Below, one piece after another: positions 7,117 through 14,442 of a stretch of DNA of 14,743 nucleotides. This DNA comes from Desulfobacterales bacterium (lineage in GTDB: Bacteria > Desulfobacterota > Desulfobacteria > Desulfobacterales > JAFDCJ01). Made by a program: the position numbers and the translations under genes. Where the stretch lies: assembly GCA_020345785.1 (NCBI GenBank), contig CP070771.1, positions 5,366,631 to 5,381,373 on the forward strand. Direction: 5' to 3'. Each line of letters opens with the position of its first letter. The first letter of the stretch is position 1. The notes beneath the pieces were generated by a model that had not been told where the DNA came from, made no database searches, and saw nothing but the letters and a program-made list of their open reading frames with translations.

Positions 7117-7911
7117 ATGAATTCAATGAATAATAAATTAAATGGCAATAGTGAATATAATCTATCCCAGTTAATGGTGACGGCGGCCGCCCGCGAAATT
7201 GCGGACAAAGAGGTGGTGTTTGTCGGCATGCGCCTGCCTTTGCTTGGTTTTTTGCTGGCCAAAAGCACCCATGCGCCTGAAGCCATCGGAGTCTATGAGC
7301 TGGGCATTGTGCGCGATACGGTCGCGCCGGAACCGATTATGACCATGGGTGATTTGCCGAACCTGTACCGCGCCCAGTGGCTGGCCGATACGGCCGATGC
7401 CATGGGGCTGCTGCAGCAGGGGGCGGTGGATGTCAGCTTTATCGGCGGGGCCCAGGTGGATCGTTTGGGCAATTTGAACACCAGCTATATCGGCGGTATC
7501 GAAGCGGTTGAAACCCGTTTGCCGGGTAGCGGTGGCGCGTGTGATCTGGCCTGTCTCGGAAAGCGGCATATCATTGTAATGAACCACCAAAAAAGACGCT
7601 TTGTTCCCAGGGTGGACTACATCACGTCCCCCGGGTACGGCAATGGTTCCGGATGGCGTCGGCAGGTCGGTCTGCCCCGGGGAGGCCCTGCTACAGTTAT
7701 AACCACCCTAGGCGTGTTGCGCTTTGATCCGGCGACCTGTGAAATGGTGCTCAGCTCGATCCATCGCGGCGTCTCAATTGAGGAAGTGAAGCAAAATACA
7801 GGCTGGCCACTGCAGGTGGCTGCGAACGTGGCCCAGACCCAAGTCCCGTCGGCGGAAGAGCTGGCCATAATCAAACAATTCGATCCTGAAGGATACTGGA
7901 CGGGAGAATAA
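7117..7911 (+). CDS. gctB: CoA-transferase, subunit B (glutaconate CoA-transferase type)
   Basis: Beta-type subunit, partner of the protein encoded at 5921. The 264 residues show the VVFVGMRLPLLG strand-turn (about 33-44), a YELG motif whose E61 aligns with the catalytic Glu54 of Acidaminococcus fermentans GctB (VESG there, alignment from memory), the FIGGAQVDRLGNLNTSYIG segment, LPGSGGACDLA, KRRFVPRVDYITSPGY and a C-terminal QNTGWPLQVA. Presence of the glutamate favours a true transferase, which forms a glutamyl-CoA thioester, over a ring-opening hydrolase. The ATG at 7117 has no strong ribosome binding site; M4 (7126) is an alternative. It is followed by a 204-bp gap and then livK. Substrate specificity cannot be read from the sequence. 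Confidence 0.86.
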   Translation: MNSMNNKLNGNSEYNLSQLMVTAAAREIADKEVVFVGMRLPLLGFLLAKSTHAPEAIGVYELGIVRDTVAPEPIMTMGDLPNLYRAQWLADTADAMGLLQQGAVDVSFIGGAQVDRLGNLNTSYIGGIEAVETRLPGSGGACDLACLGKRHIIVMNHQKRRFVPRVDYITSPGYGNGSGWRRQVGLPRGGPATVITTLGVLRFDPATCEMVLSSIHRGVSIEEVKQNTGWPLQVAANVAQTQVPSAEELAIIKQFDPEGYWTGE

Positions 7912-8010
7912 AAATGAGTCCACGGTCTGTGGTCCGTTTTCCAAAACAACCGTTGAAATCGATGGGAAAAGAAAGCGCTTGGGTCTGGCAGCCCTGAGGC
8001 CACATTTTTC

Positions 8011-8039
8011 TTGACAAAAGAGCCAACAACTAGGATACA
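8011..8039 (+). promoter_or_regulatory. Candidate promoter upstream of livK
   Basis: A perfect TTGACA (8011-8016) stands 17 nt before GATACA (8034-8039), a poor -10. Other registers (TAGGAT at 8031, TACATT at 8036) are no better in spacing. The leader to livK would be about 70 nt. The rest of the 204-bp gap contains a CCACGGTCTGTGGTCC word (7920-7935), similar in style to the palindrome before rpoA, and no gene. Confidence 0.35.
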
Positions 8040-8115
8040 TTTTTATGAAAAAGGTTCGACAAATGAATGGGGTTTATTAAATTTGAAAATTCACGACAAT
8101 CGGAGAGGAGGGTTT

Positions 8116-9279
8116 ATGGCGATGAAAAAATTGATAAATTTGGTTATCATTTGTTTTTTTGGCATTGGATTAATAGCTGTCCCGGCATTGGCAGATTCCT
8201 ACAAGGTCGGGGCTGTCTTTTCGGTTACAGGTCGGGCATCTTTTCTGGGGGACCCTGAAAAGAAGACGGCCATGATGCTCGCCGATGAAATCAATAAAGC
8301 CGGCGGCATAAATGGTAAAAAGCTGGAGCTCATCGTTTATGATGATGAAGGGGATGCCACCAAAACCAATCTGGCTGTTAAAAAATTGATAACCCAGGAC
8401 AAGGTCTGTGCGGTGATTGGCCCCTCTTTGAGCGGGAACTCGCTGGCTGTTGTGCCGCTGGCGGAGCAATATAAAACGCCTCTGATTTCCGCCGCGGCCA
8501 GCTACAAGATCGTAACCGACGATGCCGGCAAACAGCGTCATTGGGTGTTTAAAGTGCCCCAGTCGGACAGCATGGCTGCTGAAGCCATTTTTGACCACAT
8601 GAAAAAGAAAGGTATCAATAAAATTGCCATTATTACAGGTACGACGGGATTTGGGAAAAGTGGTCAAAGTGAGCTTGTCCGGCTCGCACCGCAATATGGG
8701 ATCGAAATTATTGCCAATGAATCCTACGGTCCCCAAGACACGGATATGACCGCTCAGCTGACCAAGATCAAAGGCCTGGCACCGCAGGCCATCGTTAACT
8801 GGTCCATTGGTCCGACCCAGGTTACCGTACTTCGTAACTATGTGGATCTGGGAATGAAAAACATCACTTTTTACCAGAGCCACGGCTTTGGAAGCAAAAA
8901 AAATATCGAGCTGGCCGCCGGGGCGGCCGAAGGTGTTTACACGCCCCTGGGGGCTTGCGCCACTCCTGAAGCTTTGCCTGCCGACCATCCCCAAAAAAAG
9001 GTTGCGATGGAATACAATCAGAGCTATACCGCCATGTACAATGAGCCCGTCAGCACATTCGGCGGCCATGCCTGGGATGCCCTGGGCCTGGCGGTTGATG
9101 CGCTCAAAGTTGTGGGTTGTGACCGGGCCAAGATTCGTGACTACCTTGAAAACAAAAAGGGATTTGTCGGCCAGCACGGCATTTTTAACTTCTCGCCTGA
9201 TGATCACAACGGATTGGTCTGGCAGGAGGCTTTCAACATGATTGTGGTTAAAAACGGGGACTGGGCGATGGCAGACTAG
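8116..9279 (+). CDS. livK: Branched-chain-amino-acid-type ABC transporter, substrate-binding protein
   Basis: Periplasmic binding protein of a Liv-type (HAAT) importer. The 387 residues begin with a signal peptide: MAMKKLI, a hydrophobic stretch to about residue 23, and an ALA-DS cleavage site after A26. There is no lipobox cysteine, so the mature protein is probably soluble. The mature part has the type I periplasmic-binding fold: YKVGAVFSVTGRASFLGDPEKK, INKAGGINGKKLELIVYDDEGD and VCAVIGPSLSGNSLAVVPLAE. The start is placed at 8116 (M3 at 8122 is equally possible) because GGAGG at 8107-8111 precedes it. An open frame extends upstream to a TTG at 8011 but lacks any start signal. Such proteins bind amino acids, amides, dicarboxylates or aromatic acids. 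The neighbouring CoA-transferase and dehydrogenase suggest a carboxylic acid here (inference). Confidence 0.93.
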   Translation: MAMKKLINLVIICFFGIGLIAVPALADSYKVGAVFSVTGRASFLGDPEKKTAMMLADEINKAGGINGKKLELIVYDDEGDATKTNLAVKKLITQDKVCAVIGPSLSGNSLAVVPLAEQYKTPLISAAASYKIVTDDAGKQRHWVFKVPQSDSMAAEAIFDHMKKKGINKIAIITGTTGFGKSGQSELVRLAPQYGIEIIANESYGPQDTDMTAQLTKIKGLAPQAIVNWSIGPTQVTVLRNYVDLGMKNITFYQSHGFGSKKNIELAAGAAEGVYTPLGACATPEALPADHPQKKVAMEYNQSYTAMYNEPVSTFGGHAWDALGLAVDALKVVGCDRAKIRDYLENKKGFVGQHGIFNFSPDDHNGLVWQEAFNMIVVKNGDWAMAD

Positions 9280-9311
9280 TCTGCGCTATTCAATCTTAAA
9301 ACACCGCGTGG

Positions 9312-9340
9312 GGGTGGTGAATTCACCACCCTCACTTTTT
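9312..9340 (+). terminator. Attenuator-like hairpin between livK and livH
   Basis: The palindrome GGGTGGTGAATTCACCACCC (9312-9331) forms an 8-bp GC-rich stem with an AATT loop. It is followed by TCAC and a run of five Ts (9336-9340). It lies 32 nt after the livK stop and 16 nt before the livH start. It looks like a partial terminator or 3'-end stabiliser that would give more binding protein than membrane components, a common arrangement in such operons. Confidence 0.7.
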
Positions 9341-9356
9341 ATGAAGTAGGCCAGCG

Positions 9357-10259
9357 ATGGAAAAAATAACCCTTGCAAGCCAACTGTTTCAATACCTGAT
9401 TACCGGTCTGACCGTCGGCAGCATCTATGCCATGGTGGCCATCGGCTTTAATATTATTTACAACGTGACTGAAATTATTAATTTAGCCCAGGGTGAATTC
9501 GTGGTGCTCGGCGGATTGATCATGGTCTTTTTCCATGTCGCTGCCGGGCTACCCATTTTGCTATCGTTTCCTTTAACAGTTATTATGGTTACGCTGGTCG
9601 GCATTCTGCTCGACCGGTTGGCCATCCGCCCGATCCGCCAGCCGTCGGTATTAAAGTTGATTATCGCCACCATCGGTGCTTCGATAGTTATCAAAGGCAT
9701 CGCCATGATCATCTGGGGCAAGGATCCCTTTGATTTGCCGGCCTTTTCCGGAAGAAATCCGATCAACTTAATGGGAGCCGTGATCCAGCCTCAGTATTTC
9801 TGGGTCGGCGGGTTTTTGCTTGTCATCGTTGTTTTTTTGACACTCTTTTTTGAAAAAACGATCATCGGCAAAGCCATGAGTGCCTGTGCCGACAATCCCG
9901 ATGCGGCCAGTCTCGTGGGGATCAATGTCAAACAGATGATCCTGCTGTCTTTTTCCCTGTCGGCAGCTATCGGCGCGGTGGCGGGTATAATTTTGACGCC
10001 CATAGCGCTTATGGATTACAATCGCGGCGCCATGCTGGCGGTAAAAGGGTTCGGTGCCGTCGTACTGGGCGGTCTGGGCAGTTTTCCGGGCGCCATTTTG
10101 GGAGGTCTGATCATGGGGTCCATTGAATCCTTTGGAGCGGGCCTCATTCATTCAGGGTACAAAGACGCGTTTGCTTTAATTGTGCTTCTGGCGGTGCTGT
10201 TCATAAAACCAAGTGGCCTGCTGGGCAGCGTCGAGATCACTAAAATAAAAAAGTTTTAG
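9357..10259 (+). CDS. livH: Liv-type ABC transporter permease, LivH
   Basis: First inner-membrane permease of the importer. The 300-residue protein is strongly hydrophobic, with about eight predicted membrane segments (for example about 14-35, 51-90, 96-120, 140-165, 190-215, 240-265, 275-290). The diagnostic motif N42-L-A-Q-G-E follows the first helix, and the C-terminal half has GFGAVVLGGLGSFPGAILGG, which contains the loop expected to contact the ATPases. The ATG at 9357 is preceded by GTAGG at 9346-9350. It pairs with LivM, whose gene begins 2 bp after this stop, so the two are probably translationally coupled. Length is typical for the family. Confidence 0.94.
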   Translation: MEKITLASQLFQYLITGLTVGSIYAMVAIGFNIIYNVTEIINLAQGEFVVLGGLIMVFFHVAAGLPILLSFPLTVIMVTLVGILLDRLAIRPIRQPSVLKLIIATIGASIVIKGIAMIIWGKDPFDLPAFSGRNPINLMGAVIQPQYFWVGGFLLVIVVFLTLFFEKTIIGKAMSACADNPDAASLVGINVKQMILLSFSLSAAIGAVAGIILTPIALMDYNRGAMLAVKGFGAVVLGGLGSFPGAILGGLIMGSIESFGAGLIHSGYKDAFALIVLLAVLFIKPSGLLGSVEITKIKKF

Positions 10260-10261
10260 CC

Positions 10262-11215
10262 ATGCTCCAGATCCGCAAACTTCCTATACTTATTTTTGCA
10301 CTGTTGATAATTGTGTTCCCGTGGATTGCACGCGGCATACCCGCCATTGATAATTACCCCGATCTTATGATTTTTGCTGGAATTTACTCTTTGATTACGA
10401 TCGGACTAAGTTTGCTGATGGGGTACACCGGCCAGATTTCCCTCGGGCAGGCCGCATTTTTCGGCATCGGCGCCTACATATCCGGGATTTTTACCGCCAG
10501 ATACGGGATAAATCCCTGGATCTGCATGGGAATCGGCATGATTGTGGCTGCGCTCGTGGCGGTTTTGGTGGGTGTCCCTTCCCTAAAACTCAGAGGTCAC
10601 TATCTGGCAATGGCCACCCTGGCCTTTGGAATCATTGTGTTTATCATCTTCAACGAGGAAGGGGAATGGACCGGCGGCCCGGACGGCATGATCGGCATTC
10701 CGGGGCTGCAAATTTTCGGGTTTCAATTTAATTCCATTGAAAAGTATTACTACTTGGTCTGGTTTTTTGTTTTCGCAGTCTTTATCTTCACCATTAATGT
10801 CATTCAATCCCGTGTCGGCCGGGCGCTGAGAGCCATCCATGTCAGCGAAGCGGCATCCCGAGCCATGGGAGTGGACGTTTCTCGTTATAAAATAATGGTT
10901 TTCGTCTATTCGGCTATTCTGGCATCCTTGGCCGGAAGTCTGTACGCTCATTATCTGAATTTTATTAACCCCGCGACGTTTGATCTATTTTTTTCGATCA
11001 AACTGCTCATTATGATTGCTCTGGGGGGTATGCATGACATCTGGGGCGCAATTATCGGTGCTTTTTTGATCACTTTTTTAAGTTTCGAATGGCTGCATTT
11101 TTTTGAAGAATTTGAGATTATTGTCTACGGCCTCATCCTACTGGTGGTAACCATATTTTTGCCCCATGGGCTGGCGGGAATACCGCAGATGATCAGAAAT
11201 TGGTTGGGGAGATAG
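10262..11215 (+). CDS. livM: Liv-type ABC transporter permease, LivM
   Basis: Second inner-membrane permease, heterodimer partner of LivH. The 317 residues include an N-terminal helix (about 7-25), the family motif G54-Y-T-G-Q-I-S-L-G-Q-A-A-F-F-G-I-G-A-Y, several further membrane helices, the cytoplasmic coupling segment RVGRALRAIHVSEAASRAMGVDVSRYK (about 180-206) and IALGGMHDIWGAIIGA near the end. The start lies 2 bp after livH, with no separate strong ribosome binding site, which fits coupled translation. It is followed by livG after 7 bp. Nothing unusual is seen in the sequence. Confidence 0.94.
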   Translation: MLQIRKLPILIFALLIIVFPWIARGIPAIDNYPDLMIFAGIYSLITIGLSLLMGYTGQISLGQAAFFGIGAYISGIFTARYGINPWICMGIGMIVAALVAVLVGVPSLKLRGHYLAMATLAFGIIVFIIFNEEGEWTGGPDGMIGIPGLQIFGFQFNSIEKYYYLVWFFVFAVFIFTINVIQSRVGRALRAIHVSEAASRAMGVDVSRYKIMVFVYSAILASLAGSLYAHYLNFINPATFDLFFSIKLLIMIALGGMHDIWGAIIGAFLITFLSFEWLHFFEEFEIIVYGLILLVVTIFLPHGLAGIPQMIRNWLGR

Positions 11216-11222
11216 ACGCTCG

Positions 11223-12014
11223 GTGAACGAAAGGCGAACAGACAACATTTTAGAGGTCAATGACGTCATCATGGCTTTTGGCGGCCTGACGGCGTTGATC
11301 AACCTGAATTTTCGTGTCAGAAGAGGCACCATCAAGGCGGTTATCGGACCCAATGGCGCGGGTAAAACGACCTTGTTTAATGTCATCACCGGCACATTTC
11401 CGCCAACCGAAGGCGAGATTTTTTTCAAAGGTCAATCCATCGAAAAACTCAAAGCGCATGAAATTTCCAGACTGGGCATCTCCCGGACCTTTCAAACCGT
11501 TGAGCTGTTTACCAATATGACCGTGCTCGAAAACGTCATGGTGGGTTGCCATACGCGCACAAAATCATCTTTCATTGCCTCCGGTCTTCGGCTTCCAGCG
11601 GTCAGGCGCAAAGAGCAGCACATGCGGGACAAGGCCATGGAGATTTTGGAATTTATCGGATTAGCAGATAAAGGTAACGAATCCGCCGACAGCCTGCCAC
11701 TGGGTGAACGAAAGATCCTGGAAATCGGCCGTGCTTTGGCGACCGAGCCTGAACTTATCTGTCTGGACGAACCTGCCGCCGGTTTGAATGAAACCGAAAC
11801 CTCGGCGGCGTCGAATTTGATTCGTCGTATTAAGGACCGGAGGATTACGGTCTTGCTGGTGGAACATGACATGAGGGTTGTCATGGATATTTCCGATCAG
11901 ATCATGGTGCTGAATTACGGGGAAAAAATTGCAGAAGGTTCCCCCGCAGAGATCCAAAATGATCCCAGGGTGATTGAGGCCTATTTAGGCGGTGAAGAGG
12001 AGAACGATGCTTAG
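11223..12014 (+). CDS. livG: Liv-type ABC transporter ATPase, LivG
   Basis: One of the two cytoplasmic ATPases of the importer. In the 263 residues the Walker A motif is G42-PNGAGK-T, the Q-loop region is RTFQTVELF, Walker B is L178-ICLDEP with E183, and the switch histidine is H215 (VEHDM). The signature region reads L158-PLGERK in place of the common LSYGQQR/LSGGQ, a departure still compatible with a LivG-type loop. The C-terminus has the family's NYGEKIAEGSPAEIQNDPRVIEAYLG. The start is GTG at 11223, with GGGGAG about 10 nt upstream. The end overlaps the livF start by 8 nt. Confidence 0.94.
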   Translation: MNERRTDNILEVNDVIMAFGGLTALINLNFRVRRGTIKAVIGPNGAGKTTLFNVITGTFPPTEGEIFFKGQSIEKLKAHEISRLGISRTFQTVELFTNMTVLENVMVGCHTRTKSSFIASGLRLPAVRRKEQHMRDKAMEILEFIGLADKGNESADSLPLGERKILEIGRALATEPELICLDEPAAGLNETETSAASNLIRRIKDRRITVLLVEHDMRVVMDISDQIMVLNYGEKIAEGSPAEIQNDPRVIEAYLGGEEENDA

Positions 12015-12720
12015 GATTGAAAATCTGAGCGCATTCTACGCGGCGATACCGGCTCTGAAAGGGGTTTCGATCGAGGTGCCCAAGGGCGAAATCGTTTCGA
12101 TTATCGGAGCCAATGGCGCTGGAAAATCAACTCTCCTTAAAGCGATCACGGGTTTGATTAAAATGCAACAGGGCTCCATTTTATATAAAGACAGGAATAT
12201 CGCCGGCTTGCCGGCCAACAAAATCGTTGGGCTGGGCATTTCTCAGGTTCCGGAAGGCAGACAGATATTTGCGCACCTGAAAGTTCAGGATAACATCCAT
12301 CTGGGTGCTTATCTATATTACCGGCGACGCAATCGCGCCGAAATCAATCGGCGAATCGAAGAGGTCTATAAACTGTTTCCGATACTCGAGCGGCGGGCCA
12401 AACAGATTGCCGGTACACTTTCCGGCGGCGAGCAGCAAATGCTGGCCATTGCCCGGGCGCTGATGGGACGGCCAGAGCTTTTATTGCTTGACGAACCCTC
12501 CATGGGACTGGCACCGCTTATCGTGAAGGAAATCTTTTCGGTCGTTAAAAAGCTAAACGAATCCGGCACCACCATCTTGCTGGTCGAACAGAACGCCAAA
12601 GCCGCCTTAAACGTCGCCCAACACGCCTTTGTCCTTGAGACCGGGGAAATTGTGCTGGAAGGTCTAGCGGCCGATCTTTTAGATAATCCCAAGGTTAAGG
12701 AAGCCTATCTAGGCGGCTAG
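12007..12720 (+). CDS. livF: Liv-type ABC transporter ATPase, LivF
   Basis: Second ATPase of the importer, acting as a heterodimer with LivG. In the 237 residues Walker A is G34-ANGAGK-S, the signature is L138-SGGEQQ, Walker B is LLLLDEP with E163, and the switch position is VEQNA (glutamine in place of histidine, usual in LivF). QVPEGRQIFAHLKVQDNI and the C-terminal VLEGLAADLLDNPKVKEAYLGG are typical of the family. The ATG at 12007 is chosen because AGAGGAGA lies just upstream; an in-frame GTG at 11992 would add five residues. It overlaps livG by 8 nt (ATGCTTAG), indicating translational coupling. It is the last gene of the transporter set. Confidence 0.94.
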   Translation: MLRIENLSAFYAAIPALKGVSIEVPKGEIVSIIGANGAGKSTLLKAITGLIKMQQGSILYKDRNIAGLPANKIVGLGISQVPEGRQIFAHLKVQDNIHLGAYLYYRRRNRAEINRRIEEVYKLFPILERRAKQIAGTLSGGEQQMLAIARALMGRPELLLLDEPSMGLAPLIVKEIFSVVKKLNESGTTILLVEQNAKAALNVAQHAFVLETGEIVLEGLAADLLDNPKVKEAYLGG

Positions 12721-12821
12721 TTTGATTGCCTGTCGACGAATGAATTATGACGATTGGATGAGAATTCTATCGATTTTAAGTTGTGGCAATCGTCGCGTAC
12801 TGATGCATAACGCTTTCTTGC

Positions 12822-12850
12822 TTGACACACCTGTTGCCTTCCTCTATATT
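12822..12850 (+). promoter_or_regulatory. Strong sigma70-like promoter upstream of acd
   Basis: A perfect TTGACA (12822-12827), a 17-nt spacer and TATATT (12845-12850, five of six consensus bases) form the best promoter match in the window. The start point would fall near 12857, about 285 nt before the acd ATG and ten bases before the palindrome at 12867. Confidence 0.7.
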
Positions 12851-12866
12851 CTTTTTCTTAAACTTT

Positions 12867-12898
12867 ATAATCGTATACTGTATACGATTATTTTTTTT
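12867..12898. promoter_or_regulatory. 11-bp palindrome with T-run: operator or terminator
   Basis: The arms ATAATCGTATA (12867-12877) and TATACGATTAT (12881-12891) are perfectly complementary around CTG, and a run of eight Ts follows (12891-12898). It lies about +10 to +35 relative to the predicted start site, where a repressor would block transcription. Its GTATAC cores resemble GntR-type operators in general style. The T-run equally allows an intrinsic terminator, either for livF transcripts or as an attenuator of acd. The sequence alone does not decide. Confidence 0.65.
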
Positions 12899-12933
12899 AT
12901 TTTCCGATGATGATCCGTTTCTTTGATTGCCTA

Positions 12934-13062
12934 GTCAGCAGCGCCGCCGGCAGGTGGAGGCGGCCAGTTTGATCGAAAAAGAAACTTTAGTTTTGTGCTA
13001 ACGTAGGGTCGGCCTCTGTGTCGACCCATATCGGCGGGCACAGAGACCCGCCCTACATTAGC
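12934..13062 (+). repeat. Repeat unit copy 1, with a complete imperfect hairpin element
   Basis: A GC-rich stretch beginning GTCAGC is followed by CGGCCAGTTTGATCG, a run of As, and a 66-nt hairpin element (12997-13062). The element's ends GCTAACGTAGGG and CCCTACATTAGC are complementary with one mismatch, and its interior continues as an imperfect stem (TCTGTG/CACAGA). It looks like a REP- or MITE-like element without coding capacity. The stretch from 12934 to about 13038 recurs in direct orientation at 14339-14438. Confidence 0.8.
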
Positions 13063-13141
13063 GGTCGGAATGAATTTTCAGCCGAGGTGGCATGAACACC
13101 AGGTTGAGGGTTCGATAAAAAAATAATCAGGAGGATTGAAA

Positions 13142-14305
13142 ATGGATTTTAGCCTGCCGGAAGAGCTTGAGATGCTCAGGGACATGGTTCGTGATTTCGC
13201 CAGCGAGAAAATCGCGCCGTTCGCTGACGAGTGGGATGAAAAACATTATTTCCCGTATGAGGAGGTTATCAAACCGATGGGAGAACTGGGCCTGTTCGGG
13301 ACGGTAATCCCGGAGCAATACGGCGGATCGGAAATGGGCTGGCTGGCGGCCATGATCGTCACTGAAGAAATCGCCCGGGCATCAAGTTCGCTGCGGGTCC
13401 AGATTAATATGCAGACTCTGGGCTGTGCCTACACAATTTATACCTATGGCAGTGAGGAACTCAAGCAGAAATATATTCCCAAACTCGTGAGCGCCGAGTA
13501 TATGGGAGCCTTCGCCATGACCGAACCGGATGCGGGCTCCGATGTCATGGCCATGAAATCCAGAGCCGAGGACAAGGGCGATCACTGGCTGATGAACGGC
13601 TCCAAGACCTGGATTTCCAATGCGGATGTTGCCGATGCCATTATTTACTATGCCTACACCGATCCAGCCCAAGGGGCCAAAGGGCTTTCGGCCTTTGTTG
13701 TTGAAGTGAAAAATTTCAACGATATCCGGACAACAGCCCTGGACAAAATGGGTTCCCGCTCATCGCCCACCGGTGAAATCTACCTGACCGATACGCGCGT
13801 TCCCAAGGAAAACATTCTGGGCAAGCCGGGTGACGGGGCCAAGATCCTGTTTGGTTCCCTCAACCAGACGCGGCTCTCGGCAGCCGCTGGAGGAGTCGGC
13901 GTGGCCCAGGCCTGTCTGGATGAAGCCATAAAATATTGCAAGGAACGCAAACAATTCGGCAAGCTCATCGGTGAATTTCAGATGAACCAGGACATGATCG
14001 CCCAGATGTCGGCCGAAATCGAAGCTGCACGACTGGTGGTTTACAAAGCCGCCTGGGCCAAAGATCAGGGTCGGCTGAATAACGGGCTGGATGTGGCCCA
14101 GGCCAAGTACCTGGCGGGTGAAGTGGCGACCAAATGCGCCAATTATGCCATGCGAATTCTGGGCGCCTACGGGTATTCCACCGAGTATCCGGTGGCCCGC
14201 TTCTTCAGAGACGCCCCTACGTATACCATGGTAGAGGGTTCGGCCAATATCTGCAAGTGGATTATCGCGCTGGATCAGCTGGGGATACGCAAAGCAAACC
14301 GATAA
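13142..14305 (+). CDS. acd: Acyl-CoA dehydrogenase, probable non-decarboxylating glutaryl-CoA dehydrogenase
   Basis: FAD-dependent acyl-CoA dehydrogenase of 387 residues, the normal length. From memory it closely resembles the non-decarboxylating glutaryl-CoA dehydrogenase of Desulfococcus multivorans, which makes glutaconyl-CoA and leaves the carboxylate in place. Visible features are the FAMTEPDAGSD signature (E128, D134), the RKQFGKLIGEFQ segment and the catalytic base E365 in MVEGSAN. R85 matches the substrate-carboxylate arginine (human R94). Two residues linked to decarboxylation in human GCDH numbering, Tyr369 and Glu87, are V364 and A78 here. The ATG at 13142 follows CAGGAGG (13129-13135); a TTG at 13136 is less likely. 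Electron-transfer flavoprotein genes are not in the window. A different short dicarboxylyl-CoA or acyl-CoA substrate cannot be excluded. Confidence 0.9.
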   Translation: MDFSLPEELEMLRDMVRDFASEKIAPFADEWDEKHYFPYEEVIKPMGELGLFGTVIPEQYGGSEMGWLAAMIVTEEIARASSSLRVQINMQTLGCAYTIYTYGSEELKQKYIPKLVSAEYMGAFAMTEPDAGSDVMAMKSRAEDKGDHWLMNGSKTWISNADVADAIIYYAYTDPAQGAKGLSAFVVEVKNFNDIRTTALDKMGSRSSPTGEIYLTDTRVPKENILGKPGDGAKILFGSLNQTRLSAAAGGVGVAQACLDEAIKYCKERKQFGKLIGEFQMNQDMIAQMSAEIEAARLVVYKAAWAKDQGRLNNGLDVAQAKYLAGEVATKCANYAMRILGAYGYSTEYPVARFFRDAPTYTMVEGSANICKWIIALDQLGIRKANR

Positions 14306-14338
14306 TGGTTAGGAGGTTTCGGGTGTCAGGTTTCACGT

Positions 14339-14438
14339 GTCAGCGGCACCGCTGGCCGCTCCGCGGCCGGTTTAATCGAAAAAAGAAACTTCGGTCCCGT
14401 GCTAACGTAGGGTCGGCCTCCGTGCCGACCCATATCGG
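14339..14438 (+). repeat. Repeat unit copy 2, truncated in its hairpin
   Basis: Direct repeat of the unit at 12934-13038: GTCAGC start, CGGCCGGTTTAATCG with a run of As and GAAAC, then GTGCTAACGTAGGGTCGGCC (exact GTGCTAACGTAGGGTCGGCCTC in copy 1) and CCATATCGG. After about 14438 it departs from copy 1: the right half of the hairpin element is missing, and the sequence runs four bases later into the acd-like tail at 14443. A shorter internal stem, GGGTCGG/CCGACCC, remains. The preceding bases 14306-14338 are GGTTTCGGGTGTCAG-type words. Confidence 0.8.
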
Positions 14439-14442
14439 AGTG

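Larger units (their letters stand above)
12721..13141. other. 421-bp intergenic region between livF and acd: promoter, palindrome, repeat, no gene
   Basis: No convincing coding sequence lies here. In order it holds an 11-nt word TTTGATTGCCT (12721-12731) repeated exactly at 12922-12932, a long-range inverted pair GACGATTG/CAATCGTC (12749-12756, 12787-12794), a strong sigma70-like promoter (12822-12850), an AT-rich palindrome with T-run (12867-12898), a hairpin-rich repeat unit (12934-13062) and the acd ribosome binding site CAGGAGG (13129-13135). If the promoter drives acd, the leader is about 285 nt, unusually long. Confidence 0.75.

Noticed and set aside
8011..8115. N-terminal extension of the LivK frame from a TTG at 8011
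   Set aside because: The extension has no ribosome binding site, would bury the signal peptide, and the TTG is part of a TTGACA promoter-like hexamer.
8170..9207. Minus-strand open frame of 345 codons opposite livK
   Set aside because: The plus-strand frame is an unmistakable periplasmic binding protein with signal peptide and ribosome binding site; the antisense frame has no family likeness.
12722..12910. A 62-codon open frame after livF
   Set aside because: It runs through the promoter and palindrome, has no ribosome binding site, and its end is Phe/Ile-rich from the T-runs.
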